A DNA stretch of 64,000 nucleotides from Vibrio rotiferianus CAIM 577 = LMG 21460 (GCF_002741985.1 NZ_APHW01000022.1:124001-188000), one strand, 5' to 3'; counted from the stretch's first letter, positions 53,796 to 63,023 are shown. Notes: generated by a model from the sequence alone, not told the origin. Numbers and translations are program-made.

Positions 53796-56571
53796 ACAGT
53801 TTTTTCTCTTCCATACTCTTGCTTTCTATAGCATCAATTGCTTTGCTAATTGCAGCTAAAATCTTGTCAACACTGGCAGCATTCTTTTCATTTCTAAGCT
53901 CTGTAATACGCTTCCAGCTTGATTTAAGTGTTGGTAGGTGTGCCTCTAACAAGAAACCAAAAGCGTGTTCCTGTAACGCCTCTTTTACCATCGGTTGAAT
54001 CACTTGCCATATCCCTTTGATATTACCCTCCGTGATGAGTGCATTGGTACAATTCAGACAAAACTCAGGCTTGGCATCTTGTGGGTTTAACGACCCCATT
54101 TTCGAACATTTTGCTCTAGAATCCGCACCATCACGAGGAATACAAGTAGCGAAAGTATTTACTTGAATATCAATGATACGACCACTTAACGCCTCTCTTA
54201 GAGCAAGTATTCCATTATCATCTTTCACTTGCGTTAATGATGTCGCTTTTTTCACGAACTGTGCCAGACCGCCTACGTATTTTTCACCAACTTGCTCTGA
54301 CTCTATAATCAGCAACTCGACCAATGAGTTTAGGTAACGCTGCTTCGCTGATTGCATTAACCCTCTAGCATCTTTATCTCTTAGATACGCCATGAAGAAA
54401 GAATTATCTAGGTGAGCAAACTGGTGGCGTATGACCGCACCCACATCACCCTGATAGCGTGTGAGAACTGATTCAGCCCATATATGACGAAAAGCGTGAG
54501 GGGAAGGATAACGCACACCTTCTAATAACTCAGAGCTAATATCCTTCATCGTTTTCTTATCATTCAAATCCACTGAGCCACTGGTTAGCAGCGCTTTAGT
54601 TTGATCGGAAAGATAATTTTCGATGACTTCTTGATGCTTTGTATTTTCAAGAGGCTCACCTTTAGAGAATAAAATAAGAGAGGCTTTCAGTGCTTTTTGA
54701 GCTCGATAGCCATTAAAAGATGAGCAAGAAAGACGTAACCAATCCTTTTTCACCTCTTGAGCACAAGAAAGTAAATTCTTATAACGAGCACTACCAACAC
54801 TGCATTTGGTTGACAACAATTCTAATTCTTTTTGCTCATAAATCGTCAACTGAGTAATGTGCTTGCTATTTAAGGTATCGAGCTTAATCACATCATTAAA
54901 AGGCTGGTACGCTCTAACAAAGCCTTCCCAACTCGCTTTAACTCTATTCTCAATGTATGTAACAGATTGATTAATTTTATCCTTTTCAGTATGTTCTGCA
55001 TAAGAATATAGGCACGGCTCATCGCCTTCATGCCCGAACACCTCATTTAATTGTGCGGCAACTTGATAGCACTGAGAGGTAATTTCTCGATTAATTTTGG
55101 TTGAACCGCCCGTTTTAGGGACAAACCATTTAAGCTTGAAGCGAAATGGAACATGGGCATTGTCGAGAATATCCAAGTTCAGTTCAGATTGTATCGCACT
55201 CAATGGAAAACCGAATTCAGATTTTCGATAGCCTGTCCACGCCACAACAAGGCTAGTCATCGCATGAAACGAAATATCTATAGCTGCTTTAAAGCCTTTA
55301 TACGTTTTAAACTCTTGATTAGAAAATTTTTTATTTGCCCAAGCGCCAATATCAGCAAAAAACTGCTCCCTCCCCAATTTTTGCTTAGAGACAGTTGTTT
55401 GCATTTTTACGTACACTTCATCTACGGATAATTGGCTTAAAGATTCAGCCTCTAAAAAGGTTTTATCTAAGGAAAGTAAGTAGCCTTGCCATACCTCATG
55501 CGATGTCTTATGCCCCTCCAAACCTAAGTATTTTTGCAGCATTAATATTCGAATTAATTCCACTGAATCACTTCGAGAGGATAAGCCTAACTCAACAACT
55601 AACACTTCAATGGATTGGTCTTTTAAAGACGTTACCAACTCAAATCGCTTCGAGTATTCCTCAAAAAGCGCATCTTTCACTTCCACAGCAAGAGCATTAA
55701 AATTAATCCCTACCCTGTGGGTAGTAGGCTTGTACTCTACACTTCTTAATATTGCTGTAAGTATGACTTCACGAAGGGAATTAGAAGAACTAACATCTAA
55801 ACTCTTCATCCCATATTTAGTGTCGATACTCTCAAATACCAACCTACATACGGAGGCATACAGAAAGTCGTTTTGATAAACAAGATTAAGATAGTCACCG
55901 TAATATTGCCCCAACTCAAGTCCAAGAAAGTTAAAGCTACCGCCTTTTTTAAATTCAGCAAGCGTGATGCTGTATTGTGATTGGCAGACTTCACCTAAGC
56001 TCTTTTCAATTTTCTTTCTTGTTAGAGAGGAATCAATAACACCAACCACACCAAGAGCTTTGAGGTTGTTTCTTATTTTATGGAATTGGACTGGGCGAAT
56101 CGCCCCCAGATAAGAAGGCGTTGATACACGATTCACAAATCCATACTGGCTGACCGTTCTCCCCATAAACGATGTCCAAAAAGATTCCAATAACGATGTA
56201 GTAAGGCTTGTTGCGCTATTCTCCTTAAGCAAGACGAAAAGGTGCAGCATCATTTGATAAGCAGGAAGTGCCTTATCAACACTAGCAGGGCTGATAACAC
56301 TCAGACAAACTAACTTTGCATATTCCTTCGCATTCAAAAGATAATCATACCCATCCTTTAAATAGGTCGCTACGGATTCACGGTTAAACACAGGCAAATC
56401 AAACCATGAGAAATCCAATGTTGTGACGCTACCGTTTTGTTTAAATTTAAAGTGCCAAGTGTCAGAATAAACATCGCCTTTATCACTCATGAAAAATGGG
56501 TTAGCGGTCAGCTTTAAATTCTGGTCATACCAAAAACTATCAATTGGATTTCTTAATACGGTTAGTGCCAT
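53788..56571 (-). CDS. large tyrosine recombinase (intB-like)
   Basis: 927 residues. The C-terminal half holds the catalytic set: TGYRKSEFGFPL (first Arg, about residue 443), HAFRHIW (HxxR), IRHQFAHLD (second His) and FFMAYLRD (candidate nucleophilic Tyr). A zinc-like cluster CIPRDG...CSKMG...FCLNC lies near 820-850. Far larger than a lambda-type integrase; the 400-residue N-terminal part is of unknown function. GGGGGAA lies 6 nt before its ATG, 9 nt after the 749-residue gene. Confidence 0.85.
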   Translation of the reverse strand: MALTVLRNPIDSFWYDQNLKLTANPFFMSDKGDVYSDTWHFKFKQNGSVTTLDFSWFDLPVFNRESVATYLKDGYDYLLNAKEYAKLVCLSVISPASVDKALPAYQMMLHLFVLLKENSATSLTTSLLESFWTSFMGRTVSQYGFVNRVSTPSYLGAIRPVQFHKIRNNLKALGVVGVIDSSLTRKKIEKSLGEVCQSQYSITLAEFKKGGSFNFLGLELGQYYGDYLNLVYQNDFLYASVCRLVFESIDTKYGMKSLDVSSSNSLREVILTAILRSVEYKPTTHRVGINFNALAVEVKDALFEEYSKRFELVTSLKDQSIEVLVVELGLSSRSDSVELIRILMLQKYLGLEGHKTSHEVWQGYLLSLDKTFLEAESLSQLSVDEVYVKMQTTVSKQKLGREQFFADIGAWANKKFSNQEFKTYKGFKAAIDISFHAMTSLVVAWTGYRKSEFGFPLSAIQSELNLDILDNAHVPFRFKLKWFVPKTGGSTKINREITSQCYQVAAQLNEVFGHEGDEPCLYSYAEHTEKDKINQSVTYIENRVKASWEGFVRAYQPFNDVIKLDTLNSKHITQLTIYEQKELELLSTKCSVGSARYKNLLSCAQEVKKDWLRLSCSSFNGYRAQKALKASLILFSKGEPLENTKHQEVIENYLSDQTKALLTSGSVDLNDKKTMKDISSELLEGVRYPSPHAFRHIWAESVLTRYQGDVGAVIRHQFAHLDNSFFMAYLRDKDARGLMQSAKQRYLNSLVELLIIESEQVGEKYVGGLAQFVKKATSLTQVKDDNGILALREALSGRIIDIQVNTFATCIPRDGADSRAKCSKMGSLNPQDAKPEFCLNCTNALITEGNIKGIWQVIQPMVKEALQEHAFGFLLEAHLPTLKSSWKRITELRNEKNAASVDKILAAISKAIDAIESKSMEEKKLYA

Positions 56572-56580
56572 AGTTCCCCC

Positions 56581-58830
56581 TTACATCGAGTGAAAGACGC
56601 TCATTACCACGCCATTTTTTATCATTAAGTCAAACAGCTCCCTACCTTTACGCTGTGACGTTTTACTCATCTTCGGCAAGGTATCTTCTAGCCATTCTAC
56701 AGTCGGTATCACGGTTTTAAATAAGTGGTCAGGGTTATGAGAAAGAAGCTTCTTGTAATTCTTTTTGAATTCATGGAGGTAATTGTGTATTTTTAAAACA
56801 GTAATAGGGCTATCTGAAACATAGATCGGCGATAACCCTTCATCTTCTTTTTGGTCACTCAGCGCCATCACGCCCACTTCATTAACACGCCCCTTTTCTT
56901 GCCCTGTGACGACTCTAAGCCTTGCATTCATTTCCTCATGTTTGTATGCAATCAAATCTGTGACCGCCATAAACTCACTATTAAATGCTGCGACTTGTTT
57001 TTCATTCTCAGGCTTAAAGTTCAAATTAAAAACATTCTGAATTAAGTCCAACATCACCTCGCGAGTGATTCGACCTGAGCTATTCATCCACTCTTCATTC
57101 TCTTCGGTTAAATAGCTTACTTTCTCGGTTTGGTTTGAGTGAGAGTTTCGATTAATCAGGTAATTCAATGTGTATGGGTCACTAAATGCATGAACCGCAC
57201 TATTTTTAATAGATTGAAGACCAAAAAATTTTCTCTGACAACGCGATTGCGATTGAGCGACTAACTTTCGCCTCTCTTCTATCGTTATTTTATAAGGGTT
57301 CTCAATAACATTTTGAGGATGGATACCGTGGGAAATCAGGGCGCAAATTGCTTGAGGCATTAAATTAGGTAGCTGCTGTTTTTCGTGTGCAGCTTTAAGC
57401 TTTTCAGACAAATCGCTTATTTGAAGTAGCGCATTAAAAACACCTAAAAGTGAGTGGATTTTGTTACTAATCGACAAGTCTTGCTTAGTAAAGAAAGGTA
57501 AGCCTTCATCTTGCTGTTCTAGTAGTATTAAAAGCGCCTTACCTTCTGGTGTTCGAGCGGATAAAGAACGGGTTGTATGAAACACTTTAGCCCGACCTTT
57601 AAAATACTCACATTCAATATTGGTGACCCTCCCGCCAACTTTCATCAATCTAAAATCAGAGTGCCTTAGTTTAGGTATGTCATTTGGTTGCACCGTTAAG
57701 CTTGCCATTAACCAAGCAAACATTAGCCCTCCGACATCAGTCAGTGCTTTTGATGAATCACCCTTTAACACATCCTTAATCCACTTGATAGAGAAAAGAA
57801 CACCATCTAGTGATGTAGTAAAATGAATGCTTGCGAAATCCATATTAACTTTCGTTTTGTCACGTTTTTTATTCAGAAAAAGGCTATCACACTCATCCTG
57901 ACTCTTTAATGCAGAAGTAATAGCACTGTAGGCAGCTAAACTCCTTGAATTAGAAAGAATGAAAGTCCCTAGCGCTGCTCTAAGGGCATTCGATGGATTA
58001 TCTTGCTTATGATAAGCAGACAACATCAAATAAATGATATTACCGACTGCTTTACACCTATCGAAGATGCTATCCTTTGACTCAATAGCTAACCAAGAAC
58101 TTAGCTGAGGCTCCATGCTCTTAATCAGCGTATGTAGTTCATCTTTATAGGTTTTCAATTCAAGAATAATAGTGGCTGCGGTTAGGCTTAATGAATTCAT
58201 CGCCAGCTTTGGGGAAGCGAGAGCGGAATAAAGCTCACTTCCAATACCAATATCGTCTCTTCTCAACCAATCTAACGCACCGAAATAACTGGCTATGGAT
58301 TTTTGAGACCTATTCAGGTTAGGGGTAGATTTCGTCTTGCGAAGTTCAATAAGATACGCATACTCATCACTACTTAACTCTTTTCTTAATGATTCAGACT
58401 CAATAGAATAACCCAACACAACCTTTAAATTGACTAATGGGCTTAGACCCCCATGATTGTCTAACTCATCCATACGGTCGGTTTCGTAAAGTTTTAGTGC
58501 TTCGTAGCGATTTTTAATTTTGTGGGCATTAAGCCATTCAATGAATGGTTTGGCTACCTTCGAAAATAGATCTTTTGCAGAAAGCGCAGCGCTTTTATCA
58601 AAAAAGACGTAGTTATAAGCCGCAATCATTGCCTTGTAGATAATCGCTTTATCGGAGTCCTTGGTGTCGGTCATTAATAGAGTATAGGCAGCACTAGATA
58701 CACCCTTAGGGATAAAAATAGACCTAACAGAGAAAGGAATCTTTATTGACGTAACAGGCTGTTTTTTCGCAAACTCACTAGATAGCAGTGTTTCTATTTC
58801 AACGTTTGAAAGTGCCTCTAAATTATCCAT
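56581..58830 (-). CDS. degenerate tyrosine recombinase-like protein (second gene of the module)
   Basis: 749 residues. It keeps the layout of a tyrosine recombinase but the active site is eroded: VQPNDIPKLRHSDF stands where TGLRxSE is expected, no HxxR is seen, and SHSNQTEKVSYLT stands where LGH...Y is expected. So it probably assists strand exchange or DNA binding rather than catalysing it. An excellent AAAGGAGGTGG site precedes the ATG; the start overlaps the first recombinase by 8 nt. Corresponds in order to CDS2 of the Vibrio elements. Confidence 0.75.
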   Translation of the reverse strand: MDNLEALSNVEIETLLSSEFAKKQPVTSIKIPFSVRSIFIPKGVSSAAYTLLMTDTKDSDKAIIYKAMIAAYNYVFFDKSAALSAKDLFSKVAKPFIEWLNAHKIKNRYEALKLYETDRMDELDNHGGLSPLVNLKVVLGYSIESESLRKELSSDEYAYLIELRKTKSTPNLNRSQKSIASYFGALDWLRRDDIGIGSELYSALASPKLAMNSLSLTAATIILELKTYKDELHTLIKSMEPQLSSWLAIESKDSIFDRCKAVGNIIYLMLSAYHKQDNPSNALRAALGTFILSNSRSLAAYSAITSALKSQDECDSLFLNKKRDKTKVNMDFASIHFTTSLDGVLFSIKWIKDVLKGDSSKALTDVGGLMFAWLMASLTVQPNDIPKLRHSDFRLMKVGGRVTNIECEYFKGRAKVFHTTRSLSARTPEGKALLILLEQQDEGLPFFTKQDLSISNKIHSLLGVFNALLQISDLSEKLKAAHEKQQLPNLMPQAICALISHGIHPQNVIENPYKITIEERRKLVAQSQSRCQRKFFGLQSIKNSAVHAFSDPYTLNYLINRNSHSNQTEKVSYLTEENEEWMNSSGRITREVMLDLIQNVFNLNFKPENEKQVAAFNSEFMAVTDLIAYKHEEMNARLRVVTGQEKGRVNEVGVMALSDQKEDEGLSPIYVSDSPITVLKIHNYLHEFKKNYKKLLSHNPDHLFKTVIPTVEWLEDTLPKMSKTSQRKGRELFDLMIKNGVVMSVFHSM

Positions 58831-60067
58831 TAACCACCTCCTTTAGTAACTGCTCTCTCTGACCGCAAGCATGAATGTACACTTTGGTGGTTTGGTTTGA
58901 ATACTTGCTATCTACTTTATGTCCTAAGCGTCTTGCGGTTTCAATATACACCGCAGATTCCGTGGTAATCGATTCGTATGATTTCTTTGCTTTTTGGCAA
59001 CCTTCATAAAAAACATCAGTGCCAAATGAGTGTCTTAAGTGGTGGTAACTCAGTGCTTTATCCAACTCTTGGTAGCCTGAGTAAGCTTCTGGATTCTCTT
59101 GCATTAATTTGCGAACTTTCTTTAATACATCGGCAAAAACATCACTTCCAAATCGCTCAGATACAACTTTACCTCGACTACTATTAATTGAATTTGATAC
59201 CAATAACTGATTGCACTCAGTTTTTGGTCGCTCCAAATCATAATATCGCTTCATTAATGCTAGGTGATTACGCTCAATATAAAGCTTTCTCTTTGAGCCA
59301 TACTTTGCATGAAAAGAAGCTAGATGATACTCGAATTCCTCTTTATTAGGGTTATCCGTCATATCTTTAAAAAGGCTCAATAAGCCTTTTTGAGTAGAAC
59401 CATCAGCCTTAAAGTCATCCAAGTAAAATCCTTGGTTTTCACGAGTTCGACAGCCAAGTTTCCCACCATTTCGGAGTGCAATTTCACTTAATAAGGTGCT
59501 GCAATTTCTATAAAGCAGTTCTCTTGTCGCTGGAAGGAGGTACTTTATAATAAGTTTCGACTTGTTATTTGAACGAACAATTTCTCTATTTTCTGAATAA
59601 ATAAAGATTTTCTTATATGGAGTATCAAAAAAGTAAGAGAGCCAGTTGTAATAACTACTTAGTGACATCACCGCTCGATTAACTACAACTTCACTAGTTT
59701 CCATCGTCTGAATTAGATGGTCATTAATAAATGTATTCATATATTCAGCAGGAAGAGCAGTATGGTTACCGAGTGTAAGTAGGGGATGTTCTGATCCTTT
59801 GGCGTAATCTTCTAACCACTCAAGGAAAACGCCTAATTTCTCACCCCTGACATATTGAGCATCTTCACCAATTTCAACCTCCTTGAATTGGAAGTCATAT
59901 TGTTCGGTCTCAGGGTTCTTTACTTTTTCATGGACAACAGAAAGCCCATTCAAGGTGGTGTAACGATTATAAAGGCAAGGTAACAGAAGTGGCACATCGT
60001 TATCATCAAGATAAATCCAGTGCTTGTTATAAGTTTTATCATTTATTCTTTGCATACATTTTTCCAT
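58823..60067 (-). CDS. tyrosine recombinase (intA-like), first gene of the module
   Basis: 414 residues from the ATG at 60067 (MEKCMQRINDKTYNKHWIYL), preferred over a non-ATG start at 60088 because AAAGG lies about 9 nt upstream. C-terminal catalytic motifs: YHLRHSFGTD (HxxR), RRLGHK (second His) and KVYIHAC (Tyr). Residues 75-200 fit a SAM-like core-binding domain. First gene of four coupled minus-strand genes. Its leader has a hairpin over the ribosome binding site, and about 130 nt upstream lies the LexA-controlled dinB promoter. Confidence 0.88.
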   Translation of the reverse strand: MEKCMQRINDKTYNKHWIYLDDNDVPLLLPCLYNRYTTLNGLSVVHEKVKNPETEQYDFQFKEVEIGEDAQYVRGEKLGVFLEWLEDYAKGSEHPLLTLGNHTALPAEYMNTFINDHLIQTMETSEVVVNRAVMSLSSYYNWLSYFFDTPYKKIFIYSENREIVRSNNKSKLIIKYLLPATRELLYRNCSTLLSEIALRNGGKLGCRTRENQGFYLDDFKADGSTQKGLLSLFKDMTDNPNKEEFEYHLASFHAKYGSKRKLYIERNHLALMKRYYDLERPKTECNQLLVSNSINSSRGKVVSERFGSDVFADVLKKVRKLMQENPEAYSGYQELDKALSYHHLRHSFGTDVFYEGCQKAKKSYESITTESAVYIETARRLGHKVDSKYSNQTTKVYIHACGQREQLLKEVVNG

Positions 60068-60070
60068 TGC

Positions 60071-60103
60071 ATTGCTACCTTTAAGCAAAAGGTATCAAGC
60101 AAT
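60071..60103 (-). promoter_or_regulatory. hairpin covering the intA-like ribosome binding site
   Basis: ATTGC/GCAAT and TACCTTT/AAAGGTA stems with a 4-nt bulge and 5-nt loop; AAAGG, the binding site for the ATG at 60067, is in the 3' arm. Translational control of the recombinase is plausible. Confidence 0.55.
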
Positions 60104-60134
60104 AAAAATACTTACAATTTTTTTCTTAAATCAA

Positions 60135-60151
60135 CACCCTCAAGTTTAAAA
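60135..60151. other. right island/dinB junction (attR-like)
   Basis: Island terminal repeat CACCCTCAAGTT (60135-60146) meets host dinB sequence AAAAGCAATCC at about 60148. The matching left junction is at 28353/28354, where GGCGAA of dinB meets TTCTAACTCG. Confidence 0.75.
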
Positions 60152-60196
60152 GCAATCCATATCAACGTGAATGATTTTTCTTACTCGTTCTTGCAC
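60148..60196 (-). pseudogene. dinB: host DNA polymerase IV gene, 5' fragment
   Basis: Read from GTG at 60196: VQERVRKIIHVDMDCF, then a stop (TAA, 60146-60148) created at the island junction. HVDMDCF is the start of the catalytic palm and continues exactly into FAAVEMRDNP at 28353 on the other side of the island. A TAG two codons upstream of the GTG rules out an earlier in-frame start. Confidence 0.92.
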
Positions 60197-60215
60197 GATC
60201 TACACACAAATAACA

Positions 60216-60237
60216 CTGTTTAAAAAAACAGTATAGC
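60216..60237 (-). promoter_or_regulatory. LexA box and promoter of the split dinB
   Basis: CTGT-TTTTTTAA-ACAG on the minus strand (60216-60231) is a perfect CTGT-N8-ACAG SOS box, with a TATACT -10 next to it (60230-60235). It points into the island, toward the recombinase operon. Confidence 0.88.
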
Positions 60238-60372
60238 GATAAATAGGCGCATTTAAAATAGTGTTATCTGGAGCCAGAGCCAAGAATTTTTTCATGGTAT
60301 TCACCCCACTTTCTATTATTATTGAGCTCTATAACATTAAAAGTAATTTATATACAAAAGTAGGGAAACTTT

Positions 60373-61587
60373 TTGAGTAAGAGAATTTTGGTTGTCGAAG
60401 ACAGCCGTGCTTATAGAAATTACCTGCAGCAAATATTAACGAAAGCGGGCTACGAAGTACTTGCTGCTGAAAGTTATGATGAAGCGAAATCAACCTTAGC
60501 TTCACAACCAGAGCTGTTGTGCGCCGTATTAGATTACTGTTTGCCAGATGCTCAAGATGGCGAAATTATTGATCTGCTGTTATCTCATAACCAAAAAGTT
60601 ATCGTGCTAACAGCCATGTTCCAAGAAGATATTCGTGAGCAGATGCTAGCGAAAGGTGTATTGGATTACATACTGAAAGACAGCATGGCTTCTGTCTCTT
60701 ACCTACTTCCTCTCATTAAGCGCTTAACAAATAACCAGCAGCATAAGTGTTTGGTTGTAGACGACTCAATGACTGTTCGCCACCACGTTGTGCAGTTGTT
60801 AGAGCACCAATATATCCAAACACTTCAGGCTGAGAATGGCCAACAAGCGATTGAGTTAATAGAACAAAATCCCGACATCACATTTATACTCACCGATCAT
60901 GACATGCCAATAAAAGATGGCATTACAATGATCCGTGAATTACGGCAGAATTTTGATAAAAACCAACTCGCTATTCTTGGTATCTCCGGAAGTGATGACC
61001 ACACAATGACCGCTCGCTTCCTCAAAGCCGGTGCTAATGATTTCTTATATAAGCCATTTAATCAGGAAGAGTTTTTCTGCCGTGTTCATCAAATACTGGA
61101 TATGAAGGAAGCGACAACAGAACTGTTTAGAATGGCAAACCAAGATGCTTTGACTGGATTGTGGAATCGCCGCTTCCTGTTTGGCCAAGCTTGTGATGGT
61201 TGCGAAAAACGTAATATTGCCATGTTAGATATCGACTTCTTTAAAAAAGTGAATGATAACTACGGGCACGATGGTGGCGATGCGGCACTCGTTATGGTCG
61301 CGAATATATTAAAAATCTATTTCCCGGATGATGTGATTGCGCGTTTCGGCGGCGAAGAGTTTTGTATTCAAGCGTGCGGTAGTTATGAAGATTTTGTGAC
61401 CCGCTTGGAGCAAATGCGTCAACGAGTGGAGAAGACCCCTATTCCTTATCAAGATAAGAACATTCAAGTGACCATTAGTGTTGGTGTGGCGAGTGTTGAA
61501 GGTGATCTTGACCAACAGATTAAAGTGGCAGACGACCGTTTATATCAAGCAAAAGGGAATGGGCGAAACCAAACTATTTATCAGTAA
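60373..61587 (+). CDS. diguanylate cyclase with two receiver domains
   Basis: 404 residues from a TTG at 60373 with AGGGA upstream. REC1 (1-115: ILVVEDSRAYR, phospho-site region AVLDYCLPDAQDG), REC2 (125-245: CLVVDDSMTVRHH, FILTDHDMPIKDG) and a GGDEF domain (255-404) with MLDIDFFKKVNDNYGHDGGD and active site FGGEEF. Makes cyclic di-GMP under phosphorelay control (PleD-like order). Transcribed away from dinB; host sequence outside the island. Confidence 0.95.
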   Translation: MSKRILVVEDSRAYRNYLQQILTKAGYEVLAAESYDEAKSTLASQPELLCAVLDYCLPDAQDGEIIDLLLSHNQKVIVLTAMFQEDIREQMLAKGVLDYILKDSMASVSYLLPLIKRLTNNQQHKCLVVDDSMTVRHHVVQLLEHQYIQTLQAENGQQAIELIEQNPDITFILTDHDMPIKDGITMIRELRQNFDKNQLAILGISGSDDHTMTARFLKAGANDFLYKPFNQEEFFCRVHQILDMKEATTELFRMANQDALTGLWNRRFLFGQACDGCEKRNIAMLDIDFFKKVNDNYGHDGGDAALVMVANILKIYFPDDVIARFGGEEFCIQACGSYEDFVTRLEQMRQRVEKTPIPYQDKNIQVTISVGVASVEGDLDQQIKVADDRLYQAKGNGRNQTIYQ

Positions 61588-61618
61588 GCCTCTCCTCTTG
61601 ATATAAAGCCTAAAAAAC

Positions 61619-61645
61619 AAAACCCAGCCATTAGCTGGGTTTTAT
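61619..61645. terminator. bidirectional terminator
   Basis: AAAACCCAGC-CATTA-GCTGGGTTTT between the convergent cyclase and nqrM genes. Confidence 0.88.
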
Positions 61646-61663
61646 CATTCTTGCTATCGCTGA

Positions 61664-61897
61664 TTAAGCAATGCGATCTTTTTCCCATGCAGCCAGCTTT
61701 TCTGCGCGGGCAGCTTCACGAGCTTCACGCTTCTTACGCGCATCACATGGTTCTGGGCAGTTACATACCTTCTCAATACCAACCGCACCAAGACCACCAC
61801 AACTGCCTTTTACCACCTTCTTTTGGAAGATGTAACCCACTGCCATCGCTGCAATCACCGCAACAAAAACAGCAAAAGTAATTAGAAATGTACTCAT
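61664..61897 (-). CDS. nqrM: Na+-NQR maturation protein NqrM
   Basis: 77 residues: N-terminal membrane helix (FLITFAVFVAVIAAMAVGYI), then four conserved cysteines at 33, 45, 47 and 51 (GSCGG and KVCNCPEPCDARKK) and a basic helical tail. Delivers iron to the NqrD/NqrE centre of the sodium-pumping NADH:quinone oxidoreductase. It follows apbE by 22 nt, the usual order after nqrF. Confidence 0.95.
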   Translation of the reverse strand: MSTFLITFAVFVAVIAAMAVGYIFQKKVVKGSCGGLGAVGIEKVCNCPEPCDARKKREAREAARAEKLAAWEKDRIA

Positions 61898-61919
61898 AAG
61901 GACATGCTCACTTCTGTTG

Positions 61920-62924
61920 TTATTTCTTCATGAACGGCTTGTATGCTTCCGAAGCCAGCTCTTTAAAACCATCATCCGTTTTCACAATCATGAAAACAGG
62001 AATGTTATTTTCGTTCGCGATTTCCATGCCTTTGTCTTCACCTAGTACCATAAGGCCAGTTGCAAGACCATCAGCCGTCATCGACGATTTATCCAGTACC
62101 GTTACAGACACCACTTTATGATGGATTGGTTTGCCTGTTTGCGGATTGATGATGTGAGAGTATCGCACACCATTGCTCTCAAAGTAATTACGATAGTCAC
62201 CACTTGTTGCAATTGCCATGTCGCCAGGCTCAATAATTTCTTGAATTGAGCGCTCATCAACAGTCGGCTTTTCAATTGCAATACGCCATGGCACACCTTC
62301 ACGATTAATGCCTTTCAAACGCATTTCACCGCCAACTTCTACCATGTAGTTGTGAATGCCTTGTGATTGTAGGTAATCCGCAACCACATCAACACCCCAA
62401 CCTTTTGCGATAGTAGATAGGTCAACGTACAAGTTTGGAATGTCTTTCGACATTTTATTGCCTTCAACCGAAAGGTGGTGAATACCAGTATTCGCTTTAC
62501 GAGCAGCTAGCTCTTCATCTGTCGGAACCACATCTGGACGCGCTTCTGGACCAAAGCCCCAAAGATTCACTAGTGGACCAACGGTTACGTCTAGTGCGCC
62601 TAGAGTAAGACCGTTCAAGCGAATCGCTTCTTTCACTACCGTTGCCGTTTGCGGTGATACTTCAAATGGCTCACTGGTCTGGTGTTGGTTAAAACGGCTA
62701 AGCTCTGAATCTTCACGGTAAGTCGACATCTGATCGTTCACTTCTTCAAGTAGGCGGTCGATTTCTGTTTGCAAAACTTCAGGCGATGGCAGGCCATCTT
62801 GCTCGATGTATTTAATGTTGTATGTGGTACCCATTGTTGGGCCACTTAAATGAACTTGATCTGCAGGCTGTTCACAACCAGCTAGAACCAATAGAGAAGC
62901 GAATGCAACAAGCCACTTTTTCAC
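61920..62924 (-). CDS. apbE: FAD:protein FMN transferase
   Basis: 334 residues, lipoprotein signal MKKWLVAFASLLVLAGC with a lipobox Cys at 17. Covalently attaches FMN to Thr of NqrB and NqrC in the periplasm, using FAD. Family motifs: GPTMGTTYNIKY, ALDVTVGPLVNLWGFGP, LSTIAKGWGVDVV and MVEVGGEMRLKG. Sits between nqrF and nqrM, as in other vibrios, but after a terminator, so it may have a separate promoter. Confidence 0.97.
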   Translation of the reverse strand: MKKWLVAFASLLVLAGCEQPADQVHLSGPTMGTTYNIKYIEQDGLPSPEVLQTEIDRLLEEVNDQMSTYREDSELSRFNQHQTSEPFEVSPQTATVVKEAIRLNGLTLGALDVTVGPLVNLWGFGPEARPDVVPTDEELAARKANTGIHHLSVEGNKMSKDIPNLYVDLSTIAKGWGVDVVADYLQSQGIHNYMVEVGGEMRLKGINREGVPWRIAIEKPTVDERSIQEIIEPGDMAIATSGDYRNYFESNGVRYSHIINPQTGKPIHHKVVSVTVLDKSSMTADGLATGLMVLGEDKGMEIANENNIPVFMIVKTDDGFKELASEAYKPFMKK

Positions 62925-63023
62925 TTGTTTACTCCTATTGTCGTTAAATTGATATGGAAAATGGGTTCTCTCAAGACAAACCGATTTCCTATAGCAACTG
63001 TTGAATATGGTTTTTATTTCTAC

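Larger units (their letters stand above)
28354..60147. mobile_element. integrative island with four-gene tyrosine-recombinase module, inserted in dinB
   Basis: Boundaries come from the split dinB: host codons up to ...HVDMDCF on the right and FAAVEMRDNP... on the left. The right end holds four coupled recombinase-module genes; the left end holds a replacement dinB. Imperfect terminal inverted repeats AACTCGTAGGTG (28358-28369) and AACTTGAGGGTG (minus strand of 60135-60146) agree at 9 of 12 positions. The module order matches what I recall of Vibrio strand-biased circularizing integrative elements (intA, CDS2, intB, srap); it may also be compared with the Gamma-Mobile-Trio islands. Neither assignment was tested by search. 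Confidence 0.88.

Noticed and set aside
60146..60196. A 16-residue leader peptide for the recombinase operon
   Set aside because: The sequence is the conserved start of DinB (KIIHVDMDCF); the stop arises at the junction. It may still be translated, but it is not an evolved leader.
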